Assembly: GCA_964568455.1 (NCBI GenBank)
Contig: CAZMPJ010000010.1
Span: forward strand, 8,484 to 72,483
Origin: CAZMPJ01 sp964568455
Lineage (GTDB): Bacteria; Margulisbacteria; WOR-1; O2-12-FULL-45-9
Reading direction: 5' to 3'
Length of the DNA stretch: 64,000 nt
Shown here: one piece after another, positions 7,899-16,143 of the stretch
How positions within the stretch are numbered: position 1 is the stretch's first letter
How the letters are laid out: each line of letters begins with the position of its first letter
Notes under the pieces: generated by a model
Told to the model about the DNA's origin: nothing
What the model saw: the letters and a program-made list of their open reading frames with translations, nothing else
Databases searched by the model: none
Translations under genes and position numbers: made by a program

Positions 7899-10800
7899 AT
7901 GGGTTTTTCTGTGCAATATTTAAATAATTTTCTTCTCTTTTTTACTTTGATTTTTAATTTGGTCCTGGGAACCTATATTTATTTTTATAACCGAAAAAAT
8001 GAAATAAACACAGCCTTTGCCAAAGTAATGTTTTGTATTTCTTTGTGGACACTGGCTTTTTTGGTTTTTGTTAATGTTAAATCTCCTATCTGGGTGTTGT
8101 TTTGGCGCAGAGCTACTCCTGTTGGTTCGGCCTTGGCAGCAGGTTATTTTTATTATTTCACTTTAATTTTCCCTAAACCTAAATTTACTATTTCTTTGCG
8201 GAAAAAAGCGATGATTTTGCTGCCGGGATATGTTTTTTCTTGTTTGGCATTTTTTACTCCGCTACTTATAAAAGGTTTTATCTTTGAATTGAATAAACCA
8301 ATCTTTGGCCCGCTCTATTATTTTTATGCTTTTTATTTAATATTGTTCTTTTCCCTTGCGCTAGTTAATTTACTTAAGAAATACTTGGTTGCTGTTGGGC
8401 AAGAGAAATTAAGGATATTTTATGTGCTTTTTGGGATGTTCTTGTCTATTGTGTCTGGTGTAGTATTTAGTTTGATTCTGCCGCTTTTTGGTATGTCAAA
8501 ATTGTTTGCCCTGGGGCCTCCTTTTACACTATTTATAGTGGGGTTTGTGGTTTATGCCATTATTAGACACCGTTTACTGGAAATAGAGAATTTTCTTTTC
8601 CGGGGAATGGCCTTTTTTGCGGGAGGCATTGCTATTGCGGGGACAGCTATGTTTATGTTTGCGGACAAGATAAATTATTTACTTCCATTTTATACGGCTT
8701 TAACTAATTTTACTTTGGCCTTGTTTGTTCTTTTTCATAATCCAAGGAGTAAGATAAACCGATCTTTTACAGTTATCAGCTTTTCAATTGTTGTTTGGGC
8801 TTTGGCGATATTTTTATATTGGCAAACCAATAGTCCAGATATAGCGTTATGGTTTAGTAAAGCTGCTTATGCCAGCACGTCTTTTATACCAGCGTTCTTT
8901 GTCTTTTTTACATTAATATATCCTAAAGAAGAGCGGCCCATTACGAGATTGATGATGTGGATAATTTTTTCTCCGATCTTGCTGTTATTAGCGCTAAATT
9001 TTTCCAATTTAATTGTTCAAGGAGTTGAAAAGGTTGATTGGGGATATAATTTAATCCCTGGCCCATATTATTTTATTTATACAATATATTTCTTGTCTTA
9101 TATGGGCTGGGCTTTTTGGAATCTGGTCAAGCAATATCGCAAATATTCTGGGTCGACCAAGATGCAAGCCGCTTATATTTTTATTGGGTTTTTATTAGGA
9201 AGTGTTCCACCAGTAATTACAAACTTGATTCTTCCTTCAATTGGAAATACCAGCTTAACCCATATTGGCCCTCCCTTCACAATAATTTTAGTGGGCTTTA
9301 TTGCTTACGCGATTTTAAAGCATCGGCTCATGAGCATGGAAGTTATTGTGCAGAAGGGAGTGGTTTATACTTTAACTACTGCATTAATTTTATCTTTTTA
9401 TGCCCTGGCCGTTATTTTTTCTGAAACGTACCTTAGAAATGTTATGGGATACTCTTCTTTGGTAGTAACCGCGTTAGCCGCTCTCTTAATTGCTATTGCT
9501 TATCAGCCATTGGTGCGTTTCTTTCAAAAACTTTCTGACCAAATATTTTTCCGTGGCCGATACGATTACCGCAAAACTCTGCAGCAGATCAGCCAGAAAA
9601 TCGCCTCGGTTATTGAATTGCGAGAATTAACTCAACTGATTGTTTCTTCTTTTATTGATACTATGCGGGTTTCGGAAATATCCTTTCTACTTTTAGATAA
9701 AGAAAAAGAACATTTTAGGGCAATGGGCCTAAAGCTAGAGCGTTATAAGAAAATTGAGATTGATGTGGATAGTCCAATCATTTCCTGGCTCTGTTCTTCC
9801 AAAGATATTTTGGTGCGAGATGAAATAGAAGAAGAAATCGGCCGGCAGGAAGCCTTGGGCGAAGCAGGAGAAGAAAAAAGGCGAGGACTGGAAGAAGTAA
9901 AAGATGAAATGGAGAGATTGGGAATTTCAGTTTGGGTGCCTATTATTTCTAAAAAGGAAATGATCGGCATTATTGCTTTGGGAGACAAGCTTTCTGGAGA
10001 AATATTTAGTTCGGAAGATTTGGGTTTGCTAAGCACTTTGGGCAGTCAAACCGCAGTTGCGCTTGATAATGCCCGGCTTTACAACGAAGTAGTTAACATG
10101 AAAGATTATAGCGAAGAAATTTTGCGTTCCATGGTAGATGGCGTGCTTACCGTTGATACTCGGGGCAGGGTAGTTACTTACAATTTAATGGCAGAAAAGA
10201 TTACCGGACGTAAATTTGCTGAGGTTATCGGTAAGGCTTGTGAAGAAATATGGGGAAAACGCGGCACAGTTACGCGCGTGATTGAAAATACTTTGCACGA
10301 TCACTCTTCCACCAATTTTGATACTGGAATTGCTTCTCCAGAAAAAGGCTTGGTTCCTGTTTCAATTTCTTCAACGGTCTTAAAAGACCATGAAGGCAAA
10401 AAAATTGGGGCTCTGATGACAATTATTGATATGACCGAGGTAAAACAATTAGAGGGCAAAGTTAGGCGAGCAGACAAGCTGACCGCTTTGGCTACTATGG
10501 CTGCAGGCATGGCGCATGAAATTAAAAACCCGCTTTCTTCCATGAAAGTGCTTTCTCAGCTTCTACCACTTAGATATGAAGATAAAGAATATAGAAAGAA
10601 ATTGCAGGAAATTATGCCTAGAGAAATTAACCGTATTGACCGAATTGTAGAAAACTTGCTTGGTTTTGCAAGGGCGACTGCTCCTCACTTTGAAAAAGTT
10701 GATGTGAATGAGTTTATGAAGCAAACTATTGCTGATTTTTCTCATCAGGCACAAGAGGCAGAAGTGGAAATTATCAAAGAATTTACTGATTTACCACAAA

Positions 10801-11156
10801 TCGAAATGGATAAGGGCCAGATGTCACAAGTTTTTTCTAATTTAGTCTTAAATGCTGTCCAGGCTATGCGTACCGGCGGTACTTTAAAAGTAAAAACTAT
10901 GCCAGGTAAAAAAGTGGACCAAATTATGCAAAATATTAAAGTCCAGGTCTCTGATACTGGGCATGGGATTTCAGAAGAAGGTGTTAAAAAACTGTTTGAT
11001 CCTTTTTATACTACCAAATATGGCGGCACAGGACTGGGGCTTACCATTACCCATAGCATTGTAGATGGCCACAAAGGCTATATTGATGTAGAAAGCAAAC
11101 TAGGTAAGGGCACCACCTTTACTATTACTTTACCGGTAAGCCAAGGCTTGCTATAA
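7899..11156 (+). CDS. Sensor histidine kinase with duplicated 7TM module, GAF and PAS
   Basis: A 1085-residue membrane sensor kinase. Two tandem copies of a seven-helix N-terminal module occupy about residues 1-240 and 260-510; both end in the same pattern (GPPFTLFIVGFVVYAIIRHRL, GPPFTIILVGFIAYAILKHRL). A GAF domain (about 550-725), a PAS domain (about 735-860), HisKA with MAHEIKNPLSS (phospho-acceptor His873), and a complete HATPase follow (N box NLVLNAVQAM, G1 DTGHGI, G2 GGTGLGL). The partner regulator starts 10 bases after the stop. The architecture resembles PrsK/NtrB-type kinases that phosphorylate NtrC-like regulators. The ligand is unknown. Confidence 0.92.
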   Translation: MGFSVQYLNNFLLFFTLIFNLVLGTYIYFYNRKNEINTAFAKVMFCISLWTLAFLVFVNVKSPIWVLFWRRATPVGSALAAGYFYYFTLIFPKPKFTISLRKKAMILLPGYVFSCLAFFTPLLIKGFIFELNKPIFGPLYYFYAFYLILFFSLALVNLLKKYLVAVGQEKLRIFYVLFGMFLSIVSGVVFSLILPLFGMSKLFALGPPFTLFIVGFVVYAIIRHRLLEIENFLFRGMAFFAGGIAIAGTAMFMFADKINYLLPFYTALTNFTLALFVLFHNPRSKINRSFTVISFSIVVWALAIFLYWQTNSPDIALWFSKAAYASTSFIPAFFVFFTLIYPKEERPITRLMMWIIFSPILLLLALNFSNLIVQGVEKVDWGYNLIPGPYYFIYTIYFLSYMGWAFWNLVKQYRKYSGSTKMQAAYIFIGFLLGSVPPVITNLILPSIGNTSLTHIGPPFTIILVGFIAYAILKHRLMSMEVIVQKGVVYTLTTALILSFYALAVIFSETYLRNVMGYSSLVVTALAALLIAIAYQPLVRFFQKLSDQIFFRGRYDYRKTLQQISQKIASVIELRELTQLIVSSFIDTMRVSEISFLLLDKEKEHFRAMGLKLERYKKIEIDVDSPIISWLCSSKDILVRDEIEEEIGRQEALGEAGEEKRRGLEEVKDEMERLGISVWVPIISKKEMIGIIALGDKLSGEIFSSEDLGLLSTLGSQTAVALDNARLYNEVVNMKDYSEEILRSMVDGVLTVDTRGRVVTYNLMAEKITGRKFAEVIGKACEEIWGKRGTVTRVIENTLHDHSSTNFDTGIASPEKGLVPVSISSTVLKDHEGKKIGALMTIIDMTEVKQLEGKVRRADKLTALATMAAGMAHEIKNPLSSMKVLSQLLPLRYEDKEYRKKLQEIMPREINRIDRIVENLLGFARATAPHFEKVDVNEFMKQTIADFSHQAQEAEVEIIKEFTDLPQIEMDKGQMSQVFSNLVLNAVQAMRTGGTLKVKTMPGKKVDQIMQNIKVQVSDTGHGISEEGVKKLFDPFYTTKYGGTGLGLTITHSIVDGHKGYIDVESKLGKGTTFTITLPVSQGLL

Positions 11157-11157
11157 T
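11129..11157 (+). promoter_or_regulatory. Sigma-70 promoter inside kinase 3' end, leaderless
   Basis: TTTACC (11129-11134), 17 bases, TATAAT (11152-11157), then 9 bases to the ATG at 11167. It would allow the regulator to be made separately from the kinase. Confidence 0.6.
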
Positions 11158-11166
11158 TCAAAGACC

Positions 11167-12459
11167 ATGCCTGAAAAGTTAATACTTCTAATCGAAGATG
11201 ATTCAAGCATTGAAAATCGGCTCAAAGATATCCTTAAAAAAGATTATAAATTAGAAATAGTTAAAACCGCCAGCGAAGCAGTTAAATTTCTCGAACAAAA
11301 TTCTCCAGCTTTAATCCTGCTTGATTTTGATCTTAAACGAGAAGATGGCTTGCAGGTGTTTTATAAAATTAATTATATTCATCCGGATATAAAAATTGTA
11401 ATGCTTTCTTTTTCTGGCAGTATTCCCTTGGCTGTTACTGCGACTAAGGCAGGCGTGGCGGATTTTTTGCGAAAACCATTAAACAGTGAGCATGTTTTAG
11501 ACACGGTTAAGCGCAACTTTTTTAGGCCCGAAGAAAAATTATCCATTCCGCAGCAATCTGCTTGGCTGCATGGCGAAAGCAGTAGTGTAAAGAAGTTTTT
11601 GCATAATATTAAGATAATTGTTCCACGTTCAAAAGATATTATCCTGCTGGGTGAAAAAGGCATTGATAAAGTGGATGTGGCTAAGCTAATCCACAATAAT
11701 GGAGTACATAAGAAAAGAAAGTTCAATAGTATAAATTTAGCTGACTTTCAAATTGAGTCTTTAGAAACCCATTTTTGGACGATCTTGCGAAAATTAATGT
11801 CCATTCCCGATACTTCCTCTTTGCAGGATGAAAAAGATTTGTGCGGGACCATTTATATAGAAAATATGGAGCGGGGTAGCGAAGATTTTCTTTTGACCTT
11901 TTTTAAGTTTTTAGAAAAACGACAGGGCAGCATTGATAAAACCATCCGGGTTATTATTGATATCCGTAATAAGGGCTTAATCAATAAATTAAAGTTAGAA
12001 AAGTATGATTTAATCCAAATCCCTAGTTTAAGGGAGCGAAAGGCTGATATTTCCAGCCTGCTTAACTATTTTCTTAATCATTATTCTGGAAAATATAATA
12101 AAGAAGTTAAATTTATTTCCGCAGAAGCGCTTCGGTTTTTAAGCAGCTATGATTATCCGGGTAATTATATTGAGCTGGCTAAGTTAATCCAGGGAGCGGT
12201 GCTGGGGGCTCAAGGAGATAGTCTAGAAATTAAAGATCTAGCCATTAATTATAAAGAACTTTCAAAAACAGTTTTAAAAGCAGCTAAAGAAGATGGTTTT
12301 ACCCTGGAAGAAACCCGAGCCGCCTTTGAAAACAAGCTTTATGCAATATTACTGGACAAGTTTGCTGGTGATGTTTCTGCCACTGCCCAATTTTTAGACA
12401 TGCCTAAGACCGCTTTTGAAAAACGCTGCGCAGAATTAAAGAGTAGCTTCGTCAATTAA
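11167..12459 (+). CDS. NtrC-like response regulator with degenerate AAA+ domain
   Basis: The 430 residues begin with a receiver domain (acidic pocket EDD near 10-12, phospho-Asp53 in LLDFDL, Lys in LRKPL). The middle is laid out like a sigma-54 AAA+ domain, but the Walker A site reads GEKGIDKVD instead of GESGTGKE, the GAFTGA loop that touches sigma-54 is absent, and Walker B reads GTIYIENMERG. The last 40 residues look like a weak Fis-type HTH (SATAQFLDMPKTAFEKRC). It therefore probably cannot hydrolyse ATP or activate sigma-54 RNA polymerase, and may act as a DNA-binding or competing regulator. It is paired with the kinase upstream. Confidence 0.85.
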   Translation: MPEKLILLIEDDSSIENRLKDILKKDYKLEIVKTASEAVKFLEQNSPALILLDFDLKREDGLQVFYKINYIHPDIKIVMLSFSGSIPLAVTATKAGVADFLRKPLNSEHVLDTVKRNFFRPEEKLSIPQQSAWLHGESSSVKKFLHNIKIIVPRSKDIILLGEKGIDKVDVAKLIHNNGVHKKRKFNSINLADFQIESLETHFWTILRKLMSIPDTSSLQDEKDLCGTIYIENMERGSEDFLLTFFKFLEKRQGSIDKTIRVIIDIRNKGLINKLKLEKYDLIQIPSLRERKADISSLLNYFLNHYSGKYNKEVKFISAEALRFLSSYDYPGNYIELAKLIQGAVLGAQGDSLEIKDLAINYKELSKTVLKAAKEDGFTLEETRAAFENKLYAILLDKFAGDVSATAQFLDMPKTAFEKRCAELKSSFVN

Positions 12460-12476
12460 AAACCCTCATCCTAAAT

Positions 12477-12497
12477 CCTTCTCCCAGAGGGAGAAGG
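12477..12497. repeat. Perfect 9-bp inverted repeat
   Basis: CCTTCTCCC-AGA-GGGAGAAGG just downstream of the response regulator, without a clean T-run. It could be a repeat or a processing or weak terminator hairpin. Confidence 0.6.
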
Positions 12498-12520
12498 GCT
12501 TTCTCGAATTTCTAATGTAG

Positions 12521-12552
12521 TGGCGAACTAAAGTTCGCCATTTTTATTTTTT
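12521..12552 (+). terminator. Rho-independent terminator
   Basis: TGGCGAACT-AA-AGTTCGCCA followed by TTTTTATTTTTT. Ends the kinase/regulator transcript. Confidence 0.85.
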
Positions 12553-12581
12553 GGGTTTATTGGTTGCAACCCCACAATAAA

Positions 12582-12604
12582 TTGCCTGCCTGCCGGCAGG
12601 CAGG
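12582..12604. repeat. GC-rich palindrome
   Basis: CCTGCCTGCC/GGCAGGCAGG, a perfect self-complementary palindrome in AT-rich intergenic DNA. Likely a dispersed palindromic repeat. Confidence 0.6.
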
Positions 12605-12623
12605 TGGGGAATCAAGAAGGAAC

Positions 12624-12650
12624 TTGACAAAAAATGGGGGGGGGTAGAAT
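12624..12650 (+). promoter_or_regulatory. Promoter with a G9 tract in its spacer
   Basis: TTGACA (12624-12629), only 15 bases, TAGAAT (12645-12650). Nine consecutive G residues (12636-12644) abut the -10 box. Slippage in the tract would change the spacer length. Confidence 0.5.
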
Positions 12651-12651
12651 A

Positions 12652-12690
12652 GAGTATCAGATAATCAGAATATCAGATTATCAGATATCA
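12652..12690. repeat. TATCAGA-type short tandem repeat
   Basis: Five imperfect units of (A/T)ATCAGA in about 39 bases, also readable as inverted repeats. The same unit recurs inside argC at about 16804-16828. Confidence 0.65.
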
Positions 12691-12705
12691 AAGGGGGAGA
12701 AAAAG

Positions 12706-13365
12706 ATGAAAAAATTTGGGGTTTTAACATTGGCCATTGTTTGTTCTTTGTTTTTTGTTGTTTATCTAGTTGGTTGCGGCACTTCGGGTAGTGATGCTAC
12801 AACGACTACAACCAGCACTACAACAACTACTACTATTGCTGGAGGGTCACAGTATTTTCCTCGTGTAGATGGATATATTTGGACATATGATTATATAACT
12901 GGCGGTGAAACAGGCTCAATGGTTATATCGTTTGAGGGAACATATGACGTGGGAACACTGGAAACACAGATTCGAAAGCAAAATGCCGTACACCCATCAT
13001 ATCCATCTACTGCAGAAATATATCTTATTGTTACAGACGATGCCGCATTAGTTTATGGGACATCTTCCTCCCCTACAACAGAATGTCAAACATATTTGCC
13101 TTTTCCTTTAAGCGTAGGAGAAAGTTGGTCATACCAGTTACTTAATCTTATTGCTTATTGTTCAATTGTAAGTTATGAGTCGGTTACCGTTCCAGCAGGA
13201 ACATTTGATGATTGCTACGAAGTATATACAACCTATGAAAGCGGTTCTTCTGTTGATGTTTACGAATGGTATGCTCCTGATGTGGGTTTGGTGAAAAATA
13301 ATAATGTAAGCATTAATACTGGGCTTATAACAGCAACATTTGAATTGACTTCAAAGAATTTTTAA
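12706..13365 (+). CDS. Lipoprotein with Thr-rich linker
   Basis: The start is the ATG at 12706, behind AGGGGGAG; an upstream start would translate the TATCAG repeat. The 219-residue product has a lipoprotein signal (KK, hydrophobic core, lipobox LVGC near residue 24), then a Ser/Thr linker of about 20 residues and a compact domain with regular aromatic residues (YFPRVDGYIWTY, WSYQLLN, YEWYAPDVGLVK). No family name can be given. It is probably anchored to the envelope. The signal peptide is nearly the same as that of the gene at 21405. Confidence 0.8.
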   Translation: MKKFGVLTLAIVCSLFFVVYLVGCGTSGSDATTTTTSTTTTTTIAGGSQYFPRVDGYIWTYDYITGGETGSMVISFEGTYDVGTLETQIRKQNAVHPSYPSTAEIYLIVTDDAALVYGTSSSPTTECQTYLPFPLSVGESWSYQLLNLIAYCSIVSYESVTVPAGTFDDCYEVYTTYESGSSVDVYEWYAPDVGLVKNNNVSINTGLITATFELTSKNF

Positions 13366-13373
13366 TTATAATT

Positions 13374-13399
13374 CCCCAGAATTTATTCTGGGGTTTCTT
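13374..13399 (+). terminator. Rho-independent terminator
   Basis: CCCCAGAA-TTTA-TTCTGGGG followed by TTTCTT, directly after the lipoprotein gene. Confidence 0.85.
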
Positions 13400-13419
13400 A
13401 CTATTTCATATTGCTAAAT

Positions 13420-13437
13420 GGCGGTCTAAAGACCGCC
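13420..13437. repeat. GC-rich hairpin between convergent genes
   Basis: GGCGGTCT-AA-AGACCGCC, no T-run on either side. It lies 21 bases beyond the glmM stop and may help end the minus-strand transcript. Confidence 0.5.
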
Positions 13438-13457
13438 GCTACATTTTGGGATGAGGA

Positions 13458-14804
13458 TTACAAGGTAGCCTGGTCAATTAACCTCTCTGCGTCGGCTTTG
13501 GTTTTTGCTTCGGCAATAATACGCAAGATTGGCTCGGTATTTGAAGCGCGCACATGCACCCAACCGTCAGGCACCACAACTTTTACACCTTCGGTCAAGA
13601 TTAAATCTTTTTTCTTGAACTTTTCTTTAACTTTTTCAATATAATCATTAGCTTGCTGCTGGTCTTGGCAGGAAATTTTAGTTTTAATAGTCTGATAAGC
13701 TGGGATTTCATCTGCTAAGGCGGATAAACTTTTATTTGAAGAAGCTAAATAACTAATAATAATGGCAATGCCAGTTAGGCTGTCGCGGTTAAAACAAACC
13801 GGTGGATAAATTACCCCACCATTTCCCTCTCCACCGATTAAACCCTTTAATTTTTTCAATTCCTCTGCTACATGCACTTCCCCAATTTTAGTCCTGATAC
13901 TTAAGCCTTTAAATTCTTTGGCAATATCATCAATTGCTTTGGTGGTAGAAAGATTGCTGACAATAATTTTCTTTTTAGCGGGTAATTTTTGATTCTTAGC
14001 CAGAAGATATTTTGTAACTAAAGCCAAGGTTAACTCTTCGCCAATCGCTTTTCCTCTTTCAGAAACAATGGCTAAGCGATCTGCGTCAGAATCCAAGGCA
14101 AAACCTACGTCTGCTTGTTTGCTTTTGACCAATGATATTAAATCAGTTAAATTTTTAGCTACTGGTTCTGGATCATGAGGAAAAGGAAGATCAAGTCGGC
14201 AATTTAAAGGAAAAACCGTGCAACCCAGTTTTTTTAAAAGATTAACTGCGGCTACTGACCCGGCACCATTGCAGCAATCAATCGCTACTTTTAATTTTTT
14301 AACTTTGGGTTTTACTTGTCTAAGCACTTTTTTAATATGAATATCAAGCGCTTTGTCAAAGGTGAGCACTTTTTGTTTTTCTTTTGTAATAAAGTCTTTA
14401 TTATAGTAAAGCTCAAGAAATTCATTGGCTTGTTTTTCGTTTAAAAAAATGCCATCCTGGCGCATGAATTTTAAGCCATTCCAGGGGAGGGGATTGTGTG
14501 AAGCGGTGACAACTATTCCGCCGTCAGCTTTAAGCTCTTTTATCATGATGGCAACTGTAGGGGTGGGGCAGATGCCAATATCAATTACTTCGCAGCCGGT
14601 GGCAAGCAAGCCTTCAAAAACGATTCCTTTGATCGGCTCTGAAGATTTGCGCGGATCGCAGCCAATGATTACTTTTCTTTTCTTCTTGTTAGGATTGGTC
14701 TTAAAAAGATAGGTGCCAAAAGCTTTGGCCAGTTCAAGACAAACTTCGGGAGTCAAACTTTCGGGCACATAGCCTCTTACACCTGAAATACTGATTTTTA
14801 GCAC
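13458..14804 (-). CDS. glmM: Phosphoglucosamine mutase (phosphohexomutase family)
   Basis: Converts GlcN-6-P to GlcN-1-P on the way to UDP-GlcNAc. The 448-residue protein has the full motif set: catalytic phosphoserine loop VVTASHNPLPWNG, metal loop DSDADRLAI, sugar loop GGEGNGGVIYP and phosphate site RASNTEPILR. The start is GTG, with TATAAT ending 8 bases upstream, so it is probably leaderless. Some family members act as phosphomannomutases; glucosamine specificity is inferred from length and motifs and from the separate GlmU-like gene at 3.8 kb. Confidence 0.88.
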   Translation of the reverse strand: MLKISISGVRGYVPESLTPEVCLELAKAFGTYLFKTNPNKKKRKVIIGCDPRKSSEPIKGIVFEGLLATGCEVIDIGICPTPTVAIMIKELKADGGIVVTASHNPLPWNGLKFMRQDGIFLNEKQANEFLELYYNKDFITKEKQKVLTFDKALDIHIKKVLRQVKPKVKKLKVAIDCCNGAGSVAAVNLLKKLGCTVFPLNCRLDLPFPHDPEPVAKNLTDLISLVKSKQADVGFALDSDADRLAIVSERGKAIGEELTLALVTKYLLAKNQKLPAKKKIIVSNLSTTKAIDDIAKEFKGLSIRTKIGEVHVAEELKKLKGLIGGEGNGGVIYPPVCFNRDSLTGIAIIISYLASSNKSLSALADEIPAYQTIKTKISCQDQQQANDYIEKVKEKFKKKDLILTEGVKVVVPDGWVHVRASNTEPILRIIAEAKTKADAERLIDQATL

Positions 14805-14806
14805 GA

Positions 14807-14835
14807 TTGACTATTATATCACAAGCTGATAAACT
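14807..14835 (+). promoter_or_regulatory. Promoter of the AmmeMemo-arg cluster, leaderless
   Basis: TTGACT (14807-14812), 17 bases, TAAACT (14830-14835), then 10 bases to the ATG at 14846. Confidence 0.65.
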
Positions 14836-14840
14836 TTGAA
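14813..14840 (-). promoter_or_regulatory. Promoter of glmM, leaderless
   Basis: Minus strand TTCAAA (14840-14835), 16 bases, TATAAT (14818-14813), 8 bases to GTG. Overlaps the divergent promoter 14807-14835. Confidence 0.6.
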
Positions 14841-14845
14841 TCGTA

Positions 14846-15631
14846 ATGGGAGAAATAAAATTTGGTTGTATCATGCCGCATCCACCGATTTTAGTGTCGG
14901 GAATAGGCAAACGACATTTAAAACAAGCAGAAAAAAGCAAAAAAGCCTTAGAAAAACTTTGTAAAGAGTTGAAAACCCAGGATTTTGACACAATTATTGT
15001 TATTACCCCCCATGGAAAAGTAGGCCAGGCTTCTATTCCTGTTTATACCAGCCATGTTTTTGAAGGCAGTTTTGTTACTTTTGGTATGGCTAAACCTAAT
15101 TATAGTTTTAAGGGAGATCCGGATTTGGCCCGCGCCATAGTAAAAAATTGTGATTTTGCGGCAACGTGTTCAGAAAGCCTGCTTGATCATGGATCTTTAG
15201 TTCCTTTACATTATATACATTCAGCTGGTATAAAAAAGGCCATCATCCCTATTGCGATTGCTTTTATGCCTTTACATAAACTATTTGAATTTGGCAAATT
15301 TTTAGCTGAAACCGTCAAAAAATCAAGCCGCAAAGTAGCAATTATTGCTTCGGCAGACATGTCTCATCGCTTAACTCCAGATGCGCCAGCTGGCTTTAGC
15401 CCTAGAGGTAGAGAATTTGATGATAAGTTAGTTGAGTTAATAGAAAATTACGATGTAAACGGTATTATCAATTTTGATCCGGCTCTGGCAGAAGAAGCTG
15501 GTCAGGATGCGTTGTGGTCAATTGCCATTTTATTGGGAGCTTTAGATGGTTTAAATATAAAACACGAACTATTGTCTTATGAGGGGCCATTTGGTGTGGG
15601 TTATATGGTGGCAAGGTTTGAGGCGCAATGA
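14846..15631 (+). CDS. AmmeMemoRadiSam protein B (MEMO / LigB-like)
   Basis: A 261-residue protein of the class III extradiol dioxygenase-like / MEMO superfamily. It has the N-terminal CIMPHPPILV metal-binding His, VITPHGKV, LLDHGSLVPLHYI and IASADMSHRL. In the AmmeMemoRadiSam system, MEMO-like protein B accompanies an AMMECR1 protein (A) and a radical-SAM enzyme; the biochemical role is undefined. Its stop overlaps the AMMECR1 start by 4 bases. No radical-SAM partner lies in the window. The arg genes follow in the same direction with touching ends. Confidence 0.85.
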   Translation: MGEIKFGCIMPHPPILVSGIGKRHLKQAEKSKKALEKLCKELKTQDFDTIIVITPHGKVGQASIPVYTSHVFEGSFVTFGMAKPNYSFKGDPDLARAIVKNCDFAATCSESLLDHGSLVPLHYIHSAGIKKAIIPIAIAFMPLHKLFEFGKFLAETVKKSSRKVAIIASADMSHRLTPDAPAGFSPRGREFDDKLVELIENYDVNGIINFDPALAEEAGQDALWSIAILLGALDGLNIKHELLSYEGPFGVGYMVARFEAQ

Positions 15632-16143
15632 GTGAGCATGATTTAGTAAAATTAGCACGACAAACTATTGAGACTTATGTTAAAGAGAGAACCGTAATTA
15701 AGCCTCCCCAACCTTTAAGTGATGAGATGAAAGAAAAAGCCGGAGTGTTTGTTTCTTTGCACAAGAAAAATGGGGCATTGCGTGGTTGTATTGGAACTTT
15801 TTCACCAACTACCAGCAATGTTGCCCAAGAAATTATTAATAATGCAATTGAATCTTCTAGCCGAGATCCAAGATTTGCTCCTATACAAGAAGCTGAGCTA
15901 GTGGACTTAGATATTTCTGTGGATGTTTTGTCTGCACCGGAAGCAGTTAAAGATAAGAAAGAACTTGATGCAAAAAATTATGGTATTATAGTTAAGGCAG
16001 GCTTTAAAAAAGGGCTTTTGTTGCCTGATTTGCCCGGAGTAAACACTCCGGCAGAACAGATTGCTATCTGTCGGCAAAAAGCGGGCATTGGACCAAGCGA
16101 AAAGGTTGAATTATTAAGATTTAGAGTAAGGAGGTTTCACTAA
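15628..16143 (+). CDS. AMMECR1 domain protein (AmmeMemoRadiSam protein A)
   Basis: 171 residues, the usual bacterial length. The AMMECR1 signature is clear: LRGCIGTF, the stretch after it ending SSRDPRFAPI, and the C-terminal region GLLLPDLPGVNTPAEQIAICRQKAGI. The invariant Cys of LRGCIG suggests catalysis, but the reaction is unknown. It overlaps its partner upstream (ATGA) and touches argC downstream, where AAGGAGG near its 3' end serves argC. Confidence 0.92.
   Translation: MSEHDLVKLARQTIETYVKERTVIKPPQPLSDEMKEKAGVFVSLHKKNGALRGCIGTFSPTTSNVAQEIINNAIESSSRDPRFAPIQEAELVDLDISVDVLSAPEAVKDKKELDAKNYGIIVKAGFKKGLLLPDLPGVNTPAEQIAICRQKAGIGPSEKVELLRFRVRRFH

Noticed and set aside
12652..12690. CRISPR-like short repeats
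   Set aside because: Units are only 6-8 bases, without spacers and without cas genes nearby. No CRISPR array was seen in the window.
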